Below, one piece after another: positions 42,082 to 51,189 of a stretch of 64,000 nt of DNA. The stretch spans positions 3,348,001 to 3,412,000 of the forward strand of contig OZ271832.1 of assembly GCA_965601475.1 (NCBI GenBank), in the 5' to 3' direction. This stretch comes from JAWPMT01 sp965601475. GTDB taxonomy: Bacteria; Bacteroidota; Bacteroidia; Cytophagales; Cyclobacteriaceae. The notes beneath the pieces are model-generated. The model did not search any database. It was given only the letters and a program-made list of their open reading frames with translations, and was not told where the DNA came from. The translations under genes were made by a program, and so were the position numbers. Positions within the stretch are counted from its first letter, which is position 1. Each line of letters begins with the position of its first letter.

Positions 42082-43986
42082 CTAGTGTTCAATTCCGGCA
42101 CCTTGGATGATCTCTTCCACCACTTCCGGGTTGAGTAAAGTGGAGGTATCACCCAAGTTAGCTACTTCTTTACTCGCCACTTTTCTCAAGATCCGGCGCA
42201 TGATCTTACCCGATCGCGTTTTTGGAAGTCCCGATACAATTTGTACCTCGTCAGGTTTGGCTATGGGACCAATGATCTTTTTGACTGTATCCTTGATCTC
42301 GTTCTTGAGGTTTTCCTCGGTTCTGCCTTCCATGTCGCAAATCACATAGGCATAAATCCCTTGTCCTTTGACGTCGTGTGGGAAGCCCACCACAGCAGAT
42401 TCGACTACCTTCGGATGTTCGTTGATGGCATTTTCAACTTCAGCAGTTCCCATTCTGTGCCCTGAGACGTTGATCACATCATCCACACGTCCCAATATCC
42501 TCAAATAGCCGTCGTGGTCGCGTTTGGCTCCATCACCGGTGAAGTAGAATCCCGGGTAGGTAGAGAAATAAGTTTGCTTGCATCTTTCATGATCGCCGTA
42601 AGTTGTTCGCAACATGGAGGGCCAGGGGAATTTGATGCACAGGTTACCTTCGACATTGTTGCCCTTGAGCTCGTTGCCCTCAGCATCCACAATGATGGGC
42701 TGTATACCCGGTAGGGGAAGGGATGCGTGAGCAGGCTTATTGGGAGTAACGCCCGCAATCGCGGAAATCATCATCCCGCCAGTCTCGGTCTGCCACCAGG
42801 TATCCACTAGCGGGCAATTGCCCTTGCCAATGTGGTCGTGGTACCAGTGCCAGGCTTCTTCGTTGATGGGTTCTCCAACCGAGCCAATCACTTTCAAGGA
42901 TTCCAGACTGTAGGGTTCCAGAGGTTCCAAACCGAAGGCTTGTAATGCCCGGATGGCAGTTGGGGCGGTATAGAACTGATTCACTTTGTGCTTGTCGACT
43001 ACCTCCCAAAATCTACCGGCATTTGGGTAAGTAGGAACACCCTCGAACATCACGGATGTCGCTCCAGCCAGGAGGGGCCCGTAAACGATGTAGGAATGCC
43101 CCGTGATCCAACCCACATCTGCAGTACACCAGTAGACATCGCCGACGGTATATTGAAATACGTTCAGGAATGAGTAGTAGGTGTAAACCATATAGCCACC
43201 ACATGTGTGTACGACACCTTTGGGTTTTCCGGTGGACCCTGAAGTGTAAAGGATGAAGAGCATGTCTTCAGAATCCATGACTTCGGCTTTGCACTCGGTT
43301 GCCATGCCATCAACCGCATCATGCCACCATATATCCCTGCCTGCTGTCATCTGGACTTCCGCACCTGTTCTTTTCAAGACAATGACCTTTTCCACGGTAG
43401 AGGTTTGTTCCAGCGCTTCATCCACCACACTTTTGACGCCGATGGTTTTGGATCCGCGGAAATTACCGTCAGAGGTCAGTACCATCTTGGCTTCGCAGTC
43501 ATTGATCCGGTCAGCGAGGCTCTGTGATGAGAAACCTGCAAAAACAACAGAATGAACCGCTCCAATCCTTGCGCAAGCCAGCATGGCAATAGCTGCTTCG
43601 GGCACCATCGGAATGTAGATAATGACGCGGTCCCCTTTTTCGACACCCTGGGCTTTCATGGCATTGGCAAACTGACATACCTTTTCGTATAGCTGTCGAT
43701 AGCTGAGGGTGACCACGTCGTCATCCGGATCGTTGGGTTCCCAAATGATGGCGGGCCGATCTCCGGCTGTGAATAGGTGCCTGTCGAGAATATTCTCGGT
43801 GATGTTCATTTTTCCATTGACGAACCACTTCACGTCAGGTCCGTCGAAATTCCAGTCAAGCGTTTTGTCCCAGATTTTCTGCCAGTGAAAAGACTCAGCT
43901 ATTCTGCCCCAAAACTCCTCTGGCTGGGAGACGCTTTTTTGGTACTCGTGCATGTAGCCCGATAAGGTTTGTATTTTGTGACTCAT
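42082..43986 (-). CDS. acs: acetyl-CoA synthetase (AMP-forming)
   Basis: Acs activates acetate to acetyl-CoA through acetyl-AMP. The 634 residues match the family. The adenylate-forming signature is YTSGSTGKPKGVVHT, with the specificity region VDTWWQTETGG, the hinge and ATP site YLRILGRVDDVINVSGHR, and the C-terminal PKTRSGKIMRRILRK, whose central lysine is acetylated to inactivate the enzyme in other bacteria. It is in the middle of the acetate operon, downstream of a second, PrpE-like ligase. A protein acetyltransferase or deacetylase for its control is not in the window. Confidence 0.96.
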   Translation of the reverse strand: MSHKIQTLSGYMHEYQKSVSQPEEFWGRIAESFHWQKIWDKTLDWNFDGPDVKWFVNGKMNITENILDRHLFTAGDRPAIIWEPNDPDDDVVTLSYRQLYEKVCQFANAMKAQGVEKGDRVIIYIPMVPEAAIAMLACARIGAVHSVVFAGFSSQSLADRINDCEAKMVLTSDGNFRGSKTIGVKSVVDEALEQTSTVEKVIVLKRTGAEVQMTAGRDIWWHDAVDGMATECKAEVMDSEDMLFILYTSGSTGKPKGVVHTCGGYMVYTYYSFLNVFQYTVGDVYWCTADVGWITGHSYIVYGPLLAGATSVMFEGVPTYPNAGRFWEVVDKHKVNQFYTAPTAIRALQAFGLEPLEPYSLESLKVIGSVGEPINEEAWHWYHDHIGKGNCPLVDTWWQTETGGMMISAIAGVTPNKPAHASLPLPGIQPIIVDAEGNELKGNNVEGNLCIKFPWPSMLRTTYGDHERCKQTYFSTYPGFYFTGDGAKRDHDGYLRILGRVDDVINVSGHRMGTAEVENAINEHPKVVESAVVGFPHDVKGQGIYAYVICDMEGRTEENLKNEIKDTVKKIIGPIAKPDEVQIVSGLPKTRSGKIMRRILRKVASKEVANLGDTSTLLNPEVVEEIIQGAGIEH

Positions 43987-44007
43987 AATTCTTTATTTTA
44001 AGTATTT

Positions 44008-45903
44008 CTATTTCAGGATATTATTGGTTCTGAACCGCTCTTCTATTTCGCCCAGGATGGCATGATCGTCGATGGTGGAAGGTACCTTGAAGGTCTCTCC
44101 GTTGATCATTTGACGCATGGTCTTGCGCAATATTTTTCCGGATCGTGTTTTTGGAAGTCGCGTCACGTCCACTACTTGCTTGAAGCAGGCTACCGCGCCT
44201 ATTTGCGATCGCACCATGCCTACAAGCTCAGATTCCAGTTGCTGCCGATCTATCTTTTGTTCGTTCTTCAAAACCAAAATTCCTAGCGGAACCTCACCTT
44301 TGAGTTCGTCGTGAATGCCAATTACAGCACATTCGGCGATGGCATTGTGCGAGGAGACAATTTCCTCCATTTCCCCGGTGGACAGCCTATGGCCGCTGAC
44401 GTTGATGACATCATCCACCCTTCCCATAATGAAGACATAACCATCCTCATCTATGTAGCCTCCATCCCCAGTGGCATAATATCCATCGAACATAGAAAGG
44501 TAGGATTCAACGAATCGCTGTTTATTCTGCCAAAGTGTGGGTAAACAACCGGGTGGTAGCGGCAATTTGATGGCGATGTAGCCTTCCTGATTGGGTCCAA
44601 GTGCCGATCCATTTTCATCGAGGATACGCACATCGTAGCCCGGAACCGGTTTGGTGGCACTTCCCGGTTTCACAGGAAAAGATTCAAGTCCCATCATGTT
44701 GGCCACAATTGGCCATCCGGTTTCCGTCTGCCACCAATGATCGATTACTGGTATTTTGAGTTTATCACAGGCCCATTCATAAGTGGCAGGGTCGCATCGC
44801 TCTCCTGCCAGAAATAGGGTTCTGAGTGATGACACGTCATATTCGTCGAGCAACTCCGCTTCAAAATCTTCTTTCCGGATAGCGCGAAAAGCGGTTGGTG
44901 CAGTAAATAGGGCATTCACTTTGTATTCTTCAATGACTTTCCAGAACACGCCGGCGTCAGGAGTCTTAATGGGTTTCCCTTCAAATAGGATAGTTGTACA
45001 GCCATGAAGGAGTGGCCCATAGACGATATAAGAGTGGCCGACTACCCATCCGACATCAGAAGCTGCCCAAAAAACTTCTCCCGGATTCATTCCATAGACT
45101 GCTTCCATAGAGTACTTCAAAGCCACGGCATGACCACCATTATCACGGACAATTCCTTTGGGTGTCCCCGTCGTTCCTGAAGTATAAAGTATGTATAGCG
45201 GATCCGTAGATTTAAGCGGAACAGGGGGTACGGCCTTGTCCAGACTCATCACATGGTAAAAACCAAGTTCCTGCTCGTAGTCCAGTTGTTCAGGTTGCTC
45301 CGGTCGTTCCAGGATGATCTTGTATGAGGGCTGGTGGGTAGACTCTTGCAGCGCTTTGTCCAGGAAGGGTTTGTAGGGGATAATCTTCTGTATTTCTATG
45401 CCACAAGAAGCCGTGATAATGGCCTTGGGTTTGGCATCATCAATCCTGATGGCAAGTTCGTGCGGGGCGAATCCGCCAAACACTACAGAATGGATAGCGC
45501 CAATTCTTGCGCAAGCGAGCATGGAAATTACCGCTTCCGGGATCATTGGCATGTAAATGACCACTGTATCGCCTTTTTGGATACCGAGCCTACTCAGACC
45601 ACCGGCGAACCTTGCCACCTGGTCCAGAAGCTTCCGGTACGTGTATGTTTTTTTGGTCTGTGTCACAGGGGAATCATAAACTAGCGCAAGCTGATCGCCT
45701 CGGCCGTTTTCAACATGAAAATCCAGCGCCAGGTAGGAGGTATTCAACGTGCCATCGGCGAACCATTGGTACAGGTCACTTTCGGTCTGAAGAATATCAG
45801 TTGGCTCTTTGAACCACGAAATCTTCTTGGCCTGCTCTCTCCAGAAGCCCTCTTTGTCTTCCAGGCTATGAGCATAAACTTCTTCATAACGCTCCATCAT
45901 CAT
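44008..45903 (-). CDS. PrpE-like propionyl/acetyl-CoA synthetase (AMP-forming)
   Basis: This 631-residue ligase makes an acyl-CoA from a short-chain acid, ATP and CoA. The N-terminus YEEVYAHSLEDKEGFWREQA is typical of propionyl-CoA synthetases, and the signatures YTSGTTGTPKGIVRD, IDHWWQTETGWPI, YVFIMGRVDDVINVSGHR and PKTRSGKILRKTMRQ are complete. Two extra Met codons precede the chosen core start. It is 21 bases upstream of acs, so two ligases of overlapping range are made together, probably for propionate and acetate. The true substrate preference needs assay. Confidence 0.88.
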   Translation of the reverse strand: MMMERYEEVYAHSLEDKEGFWREQAKKISWFKEPTDILQTESDLYQWFADGTLNTSYLALDFHVENGRGDQLALVYDSPVTQTKKTYTYRKLLDQVARFAGGLSRLGIQKGDTVVIYMPMIPEAVISMLACARIGAIHSVVFGGFAPHELAIRIDDAKPKAIITASCGIEIQKIIPYKPFLDKALQESTHQPSYKIILERPEQPEQLDYEQELGFYHVMSLDKAVPPVPLKSTDPLYILYTSGTTGTPKGIVRDNGGHAVALKYSMEAVYGMNPGEVFWAASDVGWVVGHSYIVYGPLLHGCTTILFEGKPIKTPDAGVFWKVIEEYKVNALFTAPTAFRAIRKEDFEAELLDEYDVSSLRTLFLAGERCDPATYEWACDKLKIPVIDHWWQTETGWPIVANMMGLESFPVKPGSATKPVPGYDVRILDENGSALGPNQEGYIAIKLPLPPGCLPTLWQNKQRFVESYLSMFDGYYATGDGGYIDEDGYVFIMGRVDDVINVSGHRLSTGEMEEIVSSHNAIAECAVIGIHDELKGEVPLGILVLKNEQKIDRQQLESELVGMVRSQIGAVACFKQVVDVTRLPKTRSGKILRKTMRQMINGETFKVPSTIDDHAILGEIEERFRTNNILK

Positions 45904-45905
45904 AA

Positions 45906-46274
45906 TCAGAGGTTAGTGTTTGCGAATTTTTTGACTTGTTTCACCAGTGTCCTGGTGCTGAAGGGTTTTGTCAGATACAGGTCAGCGCCTGCGTCATACC
46001 CCTTCTTGATATCTTCTTCTTTTGACTTTGCACTAAGGAAAATCACCTTCGACTCGGAGGTTGCAGTGTTTTCTTTAATGTAGCGGCACACCTCATATCC
46101 ATCGACTTCTGGCATCATGATGTCGAGTACTACGATGTTGGGCAACTGCTTATCAATGAGCTTAATGGCTTCAGCACCATCCCTGGCCACGAATACCTCA
46201 TAACCCTCTTTTCGCATCAGGAAGTCGAGGGAGAGCAAAATGTTGGGTTCATCGTCTACGATCAGCACTTTCAT
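45906..46274 (-). CDS. receiver-only response regulator
   Basis: This 122-residue protein is a single receiver domain: acidic residues in VDDEPNILLS, phospho-acceptor Asp51 in VVLDIMMPEVDG, and the conserved lysine Lys103 in YLTKPFS. It has no DNA-binding or other output domain and ends at KKFANTNL. It overlaps the symporter-kinase gene by four bases, so it is surely that sensor's partner. In Vibrio and Pseudomonas the corresponding CrbR has a LuxR output; here the signal must go to another protein, which makes the operon's control path unusual. Confidence 0.94.
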   Translation of the reverse strand: MKVLIVDDEPNILLSLDFLMRKEGYEVFVARDGAEAIKLIDKQLPNIVVLDIMMPEVDGYEVCRYIKENTATSESKVIFLSAKSKEEDIKKGYDAGADLYLTKPFSTRTLVKQVKKFANTNL

Positions 46275-48991
46275 ATCTGCTGTAGTTCTTTAGTTTTTAC
46301 ATGATTCGACTCCAGAGGCAAAAGCACCGTGAACGTGGACCCTTTGCCCTTTGCACTTGATACATCAATCTCTCCGCCGTGGAGCTCAATGATTTTTTTC
46401 GTTATTGTCAAACCCAACCCAGTGCCAGTTGGCTTTCTGGTAGTTTGATCACTGGCTTGAAAAAATTTCTCGAAAAGCCTGGGGAGTACTTCCGGATTGA
46501 TCCCTTTTCCATTATCCCTGATGCAAATTTTCATCTTGCCCTGCTCTATGCGACCTAGCACCTCAATCCTCGGCTGCTCACTGTCACAGTATTTCGCGGC
46601 ATTAGATAAGAGATTTGTGAAAACCTGCTTCAGCCTATCAGCATCAGCATCTAGTCGAGTTTCTTTGAAAGCCTCGCCATAGTTTTCTTTCAATTGAATG
46701 CTCTTTGACTTCAGTAAATGTTGGAAGCTCTGGATGGATGCTTCCAATATTGCCCTGGGCAGCGTGGGTGCTTTGTTGATGGTAGCTGCTCCTGATTCGA
46801 GTTTTTCGATGTCAAGTACCTGGTTGATGAGCCGTGTCATTCGATCAATCTCATCATTGATGATACCCAAAAAGCGCCTGGATTCTTCTTTGTCAGAGCC
46901 GTCCCCATCTTCTAGAATTTCTACAAAAGCCTTGATCGAGGTAAGCGGTGTTCTAAGCTCGTGGGTGACGGTAGAAATGAATTCATCTTTTTCGTGGTCC
47001 AGTGCTTTCAACCTGGCGTTGGCTATCTCCAACTGCTCCGTACGCGCTGAAAGTTCTTTGGACTTGGCCCTCAGTTCCGCATTGAGGCGGCTGGTTTCGG
47101 ATGTCTCTTTGAGAATTTTGAGTACCTCATCCATCTCGAGTTCCTCTTCCTTGGCAGATGAGGCGATCACCATACGTGCTGAAGCAGAACCAATGACACC
47201 CGATAGCAATCGTTCAATGTAATTTACAAAGCGGGGGTCAACCTGACCTTGAGTATCAAGGGGTTCGCCGTGAATGCGTTGATATTGCAGCTGCGACTCA
47301 GTCGTTCGGGAATCACCCAATAATTTCCTGCAGACTTTGATGAGGTCCTGGTACACCAGTTGACCCTTCCAAAGGAGCCTGCCTTCGCTGTTGTTGGCAT
47401 GCTCCCAAATGTCGAAATAGAACTCGGCTAGATTCTTCTCTTTGGCTGATTGGGCGGTAAGTAGACTTCCCCCAAAGAAGAACAATAAATTGGCCGACAG
47501 ACTCCAGAGTGCTCCATGTACTACTGGTTGCATTTGCAGATTGAATATTGCTTCCGGTCGTAGCCAATCAGCTTGAAACGGACCAAGCGTTAGGATTTCT
47601 GGAGGTAGTAGATGGGCTTTGGCCATGGTAGGGACGACCAGTGTATAACCCCAGACGGCGAATCCTGCTATGAGTCCCCATAGCGCACCGTTCTTGTTGG
47701 CATCTTTCCAGAAAAGTGCGCCCATGACGGAAGGTAAAAACTGAATGATGGCAGCGAAAGAAATCAGACCAATGGATACAAGGGAAAAGGTCTCAGCGAC
47801 ATACTTGTAATACAGGTAGGACAGCAGTAAGATGAAGAAGACAGTGAATCGTCTGGATTTCAGTGGGAATGATGTGTAGGGTGCCGAAGTGTCAATTCTT
47901 TTGAGGAGCAAAGGAACAATCACATTATTGCCAACGATCATGCTCAGGGCTATTGTCGATACTACGATCATCCCTATGGCAGCCGAAAAACCTCCCAGGA
48001 ATGTGATGAATGCCAGGATATCCCAATTCTGAAACAGGGGAATAGCCAAAACATAAGCATCTGGATCCACGCCACCGGACAGCAATTGCTTTCCGGCAAT
48101 GGCTATGGGCACAACGAATATATTGATGAGTAGTAGATAGAGTGGAACGAGCCAGGTGGCGGTCTTAAGATGGTTTTCATCTTGGTTTTCAGCGACGGCT
48201 ACCTGAAACTGCCTTGGGAGCAGTACGAAAGCTGACATACTGAGCAGCAACAGGAAGAACCACTCAAAGCCAGAGGCCGGTGGGAATGAATTGAACTTTT
48301 GCAACTCTAGGGGGCTAAGCCTTCCAAAGAGGTCACCAAACCCGTCAAACAGAGAAAAAGTGACAAACACGCCCACCAACAGAAAAGCTACCAATTTCAC
48401 TACTGAATCTAGGGCAATGGCTACCATCATGCCATTGTGTTTGTCTGTGGTCTCGATCGACCGAAACACGAAAAACACAATGAAAAGGGCCAATAGCAGG
48501 GAGAGGTAAAATGCGGAATCCATGTAGAATAGATTCCCTGAAAGTACATTCTCCGATTCAGTCAAAATATGAAATGAAGTGACAACGGCCTTAAGCTGAA
48601 TGGAGATATAGGGAATGATACCCAAGATGAGAAATAGGCTGGACACAATGCTTAGTGCCAGGCTCTTGTCATATCTACCTGCTAAAAAGTCGGGCAATGT
48701 GGAGATACGTTGGACTTCGCACACCTTGATCATTTTGCGCACCACCAACCACCAAAGGGGCATACTCAATATGGGACCAATGTAGATCGTGAGAAATTCC
48801 CATCCGTCACTGACCGCTTTGCCCACACTGCCGTAGTATGTCCAGGCGGTGCAGTAGACCGGTATTGCGAGTGCATATACCCACCGACTTCCGCCCCAGA
48901 TGGTATGCCGCTTTTCCACCCAATGAGCGACCAGGAATAGCAAGCCCAGGTACAGGAGTGATAGTGATATGACTACCCAGCTTGACATCAA
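46271..48991 (-). CDS. sodium:solute symporter-histidine kinase fusion sensor (CrbS/CbrA-like)
   Basis: This 906-residue protein starts with a sodium/solute symporter domain of about thirteen spans (residues 1-515), then a STAC-like linker (about 525-610), a coiled coil (630-665), a HisKA domain with His677 in FISTVTHELRTPLTSIKAF and a HATPase (about 780-890: NLLSNAAKYCDSE, DNGKGI, GTGLGLTI). Fusions of this type, CrbS and CbrA, sense short-chain acids or amino acids and switch on acs. Its partner receiver gene overlaps the stop by four bases. Its place inside the operon with acs and an acetate symporter supports acetate sensing. Confidence 0.93.
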   Translation of the reverse strand: MMSSWVVISLSLLYLGLLFLVAHWVEKRHTIWGGSRWVYALAIPVYCTAWTYYGSVGKAVSDGWEFLTIYIGPILSMPLWWLVVRKMIKVCEVQRISTLPDFLAGRYDKSLALSIVSSLFLILGIIPYISIQLKAVVTSFHILTESENVLSGNLFYMDSAFYLSLLLALFIVFFVFRSIETTDKHNGMMVAIALDSVVKLVAFLLVGVFVTFSLFDGFGDLFGRLSPLELQKFNSFPPASGFEWFFLLLLSMSAFVLLPRQFQVAVAENQDENHLKTATWLVPLYLLLINIFVVPIAIAGKQLLSGGVDPDAYVLAIPLFQNWDILAFITFLGGFSAAIGMIVVSTIALSMIVGNNVIVPLLLKRIDTSAPYTSFPLKSRRFTVFFILLLSYLYYKYVAETFSLVSIGLISFAAIIQFLPSVMGALFWKDANKNGALWGLIAGFAVWGYTLVVPTMAKAHLLPPEILTLGPFQADWLRPEAIFNLQMQPVVHGALWSLSANLLFFFGGSLLTAQSAKEKNLAEFYFDIWEHANNSEGRLLWKGQLVYQDLIKVCRKLLGDSRTTESQLQYQRIHGEPLDTQGQVDPRFVNYIERLLSGVIGSASARMVIASSAKEEELEMDEVLKILKETSETSRLNAELRAKSKELSARTEQLEIANARLKALDHEKDEFISTVTHELRTPLTSIKAFVEILEDGDGSDKEESRRFLGIINDEIDRMTRLINQVLDIEKLESGAATINKAPTLPRAILEASIQSFQHLLKSKSIQLKENYGEAFKETRLDADADRLKQVFTNLLSNAAKYCDSEQPRIEVLGRIEQGKMKICIRDNGKGINPEVLPRLFEKFFQASDQTTRKPTGTGLGLTITKKIIELHGGEIDVSSAKGKGSTFTVLLPLESNHVKTKELQQI

Positions 48992-49186
48992 TCACTTAGG
49001 TCTGGAGAAAAAAATGCCCATGGAAATGATCAGTAAAATCCAAACCGCACCCAGGTAGATCATCAGACCCGGAATAGCACCCAACATCCCACCGGGAAGG
49101 GAGATGAAGGGCGTATTAAAAAGTAGAAGGAAAAGAACAAACAATACCACTAGAGTAAATTTCCGTTTTGAGCTCATTTCCTTCAT
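48992..49186 (-). CDS. small two-span membrane protein in the acetate operon
   Basis: This 64-residue protein has two hydrophobic spans (about 10-28, FTLVVLFVLFLLLFNTPFI, and 38-58, GLMIYLGAVWILLIISMGIF) joined by a glycine/proline-rich turn and ends with RPK. Small proteins of this layout (for example DUF3311) often accompany sodium/solute symporters, but I cannot assign it firmly. Its stop directly abuts the sensor-kinase start, and it follows the symporter gene by 36 bases, so it is part of the operon. It may assist the symporter or the sensor. Confidence 0.7.
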   Translation of the reverse strand: MKEMSSKRKFTLVVLFVLFLLLFNTPFISLPGGMLGAIPGLMIYLGAVWILLIISMGIFFSRPK

Positions 49187-49222
49187 TTTCCAATCGGAAT
49201 TTAAAAATTTCCGGGTTGATAG

Positions 49223-50914
49223 TTAGTGATCTTGTGCCTCGCCTGCACCTCTTGGGTAGCGAATACTCTCCGTCAATTCCTGCACATCCTGGGGCACTGG
49301 CGCTGTGGAGCGGGAGACCACTATGGAGACAACGAAATTGATTAACATACCCAGCGTGCCAATGCCTTCTGGCGCAATGCCGAACCAGTAGCCATCAGGT
49401 GTTCCAGGGCCTCCAAGCTGCGGCTTGAAGTAGATGATATAGGCTGCCGTGAAAACGATGCCTGTTATCATCCCTGCTATAGCTCCTTCTCTGTTCATCT
49501 TCTTGTCAAATATTCCAAGGATGATCGCAGGGAAGAATGATGACGCCGCCAAACCGAATGCCAGGGCAACAACTTGAGCCACAAAACCGGGAGGGTTTAT
49601 ACCTGCTAACCCGGCACCGACCACTGCTACTGCAATGCTTATCCTTGCCGCCCGTAGTTCGCCTTTTTCGGAGATATCTGGTCTGAGATAATTTTTGAGT
49701 AAGTCGTGGGAGATGGAGGTCGAAATCACCAGCAAGAGCCCCGCTGCAGTTGACAATGCTGCTGCCAGGCCACCAGCGACAACCAATGCCACGACCCAAG
49801 CAGGCAAATTGGCAATTTCAGGGTTTGCCAGTACCATGATATCCCTGTCGATGGTGAGTTCGTTGGTGGAGGCGTCGGCTACATACTGGATTGAGCCATC
49901 GCCGTTTTTGTCCTCAAAGGTCAGCAGTCCGGTTTTCTCCCAGTTGGTAAACCAGGCTGGCACTTCTGCATAGGGTGTGTTCGAAACGGTATTGATCAAA
50001 TTCGTTCTCGCGAAGGCAGCAATTGCCGGTGCTGTGGTGTAGAGAATGGCGATAAATACCAGGGCGTATCCTGCTGAGATCCTTGCATCTTTCACTTTGG
50101 GGACGGTGAAGAATCGCACGATTACGTGAGGCAATCCAGCCGTTCCAAACATCAGGGCCGCGGTGATAAAGAACATGTTGATGGTATTTCCTGTGTTGAC
50201 GGCCGTGTATTCAGCGAAACCCAGGTCTACCGAAAGTTGGTTGAGTGTGTCAAGGAGGAACTTGCCATCCATCGTCCTTCCGCCAAATCCCAGTTGAGGA
50301 ATCGGATTGCCAGTCATTTGCAACGAAATGAAGATCGCCGGTACGGTGAAAGCGAAAATCAAAACGCAATATTGCGCCACCTGTGTATAGGTGATACCTT
50401 TCATGCCTCCCAGTACTGCATAGAAAAATACAATGCCAATACCAATCAAGACACCCGTCTCAAACGGTACGTTGAGAAACCTGGCAAAGGCTACACCAAC
50501 ACCCTTCATTTGGCCGACGACGTACGTGAACGACACAAAGAGTGCGCAGATCAGGGCCACCAGTCTCGCTTGCTTGGAATAGTATCTTTCCCCTATAAAA
50601 TCAGGAACGGTGAACTTTCCAAACTTCCTCAGGTAGGGGGCGAGCAAAAGTGCCAGAAGCACATATCCACCCGTCCAACCCATCAGGTACTGTGCCCCGC
50701 CGAAACCCATGAAAGAGATCAGACCTGCCATTGACAAGAAGGAAGCTGCAGACATCCAGTCAGCCGCAGTCGCCATTCCGTTAGCTACGGGATGTACTCC
50801 GCCACCCGCTACATAAAATTCCTTGGTAGAGCCAGCTTTGGCCCAGAGTGCTACGCCCAGATAGATGGCAAATGTGCCACCCACCATGATATATGTCCAA
50901 ATTTGTGCATCCAT
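49223..50914 (-). CDS. cation/acetate symporter (SSS family)
   Basis: This 563-residue inner-membrane protein is a sodium/solute symporter close to ActP, with about thirteen spans. Typical parts are STKEFYVAGGGVHPVANGMA, AADWMSAASFLSMAGL and the later LAAALSTAAGLLLVISTSIS, which contains the conserved serine/threonine sodium-site region. The C-terminus is hydrophilic. The DUF4212 gene lies two bases upstream, and such pairs usually form a two-part transporter. The context (porin, acs, sensor) supports acetate or propionate as the substrate, although specificity is not readable from sequence. Confidence 0.92.
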   Translation of the reverse strand: MDAQIWTYIMVGGTFAIYLGVALWAKAGSTKEFYVAGGGVHPVANGMATAADWMSAASFLSMAGLISFMGFGGAQYLMGWTGGYVLLALLLAPYLRKFGKFTVPDFIGERYYSKQARLVALICALFVSFTYVVGQMKGVGVAFARFLNVPFETGVLIGIGIVFFYAVLGGMKGITYTQVAQYCVLIFAFTVPAIFISLQMTGNPIPQLGFGGRTMDGKFLLDTLNQLSVDLGFAEYTAVNTGNTINMFFITAALMFGTAGLPHVIVRFFTVPKVKDARISAGYALVFIAILYTTAPAIAAFARTNLINTVSNTPYAEVPAWFTNWEKTGLLTFEDKNGDGSIQYVADASTNELTIDRDIMVLANPEIANLPAWVVALVVAGGLAAALSTAAGLLLVISTSISHDLLKNYLRPDISEKGELRAARISIAVAVVGAGLAGINPPGFVAQVVALAFGLAASSFFPAIILGIFDKKMNREGAIAGMITGIVFTAAYIIYFKPQLGGPGTPDGYWFGIAPEGIGTLGMLINFVVSIVVSRSTAPVPQDVQELTESIRYPRGAGEAQDH

Positions 50915-50916
50915 GA

Positions 50917-51171
50917 TTACTGCTCGTCTACATCAAATTCCTTATCCAGATTATTCATCAGCTTCACGTAAATGAAGATGAGAATCACAAATACGTAGAT
51001 GGAACCTTGCTGGGCAAACCAGAAGCCAAGTGGGAATCCACCCATTTTGATGCTGTTCAAAGCATCTGCAAATAGTATCCCACATCCGTAGGAAACGACA
51101 AACCAGATGGCAAGAAGTACACCCAAAAACTTGAGGTTCTTCTTCCAATATTCTTTTAGATTTTTAGTCAT
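50917..51171 (-). CDS. DUF4212 small membrane subunit of the symporter
   Basis: This 84-residue protein has two membrane spans (about 15-35 and 45-70). The pattern GFPLGFWFAQQGSIYVFVIL is the family hallmark of DUF4212, small proteins encoded directly before SSS-type symporters, and the following gene here is just such a symporter after two bases. It likely forms a complex with the symporter. It starts 18 bases after the porin stop in the same operon. Confidence 0.93.
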   Translation of the reverse strand: MTKNLKEYWKKNLKFLGVLLAIWFVVSYGCGILFADALNSIKMGGFPLGFWFAQQGSIYVFVILIFIYVKLMNNLDKEFDVDEQ

Positions 51172-51189
51172 GATTTTAGTTTTCAGATT

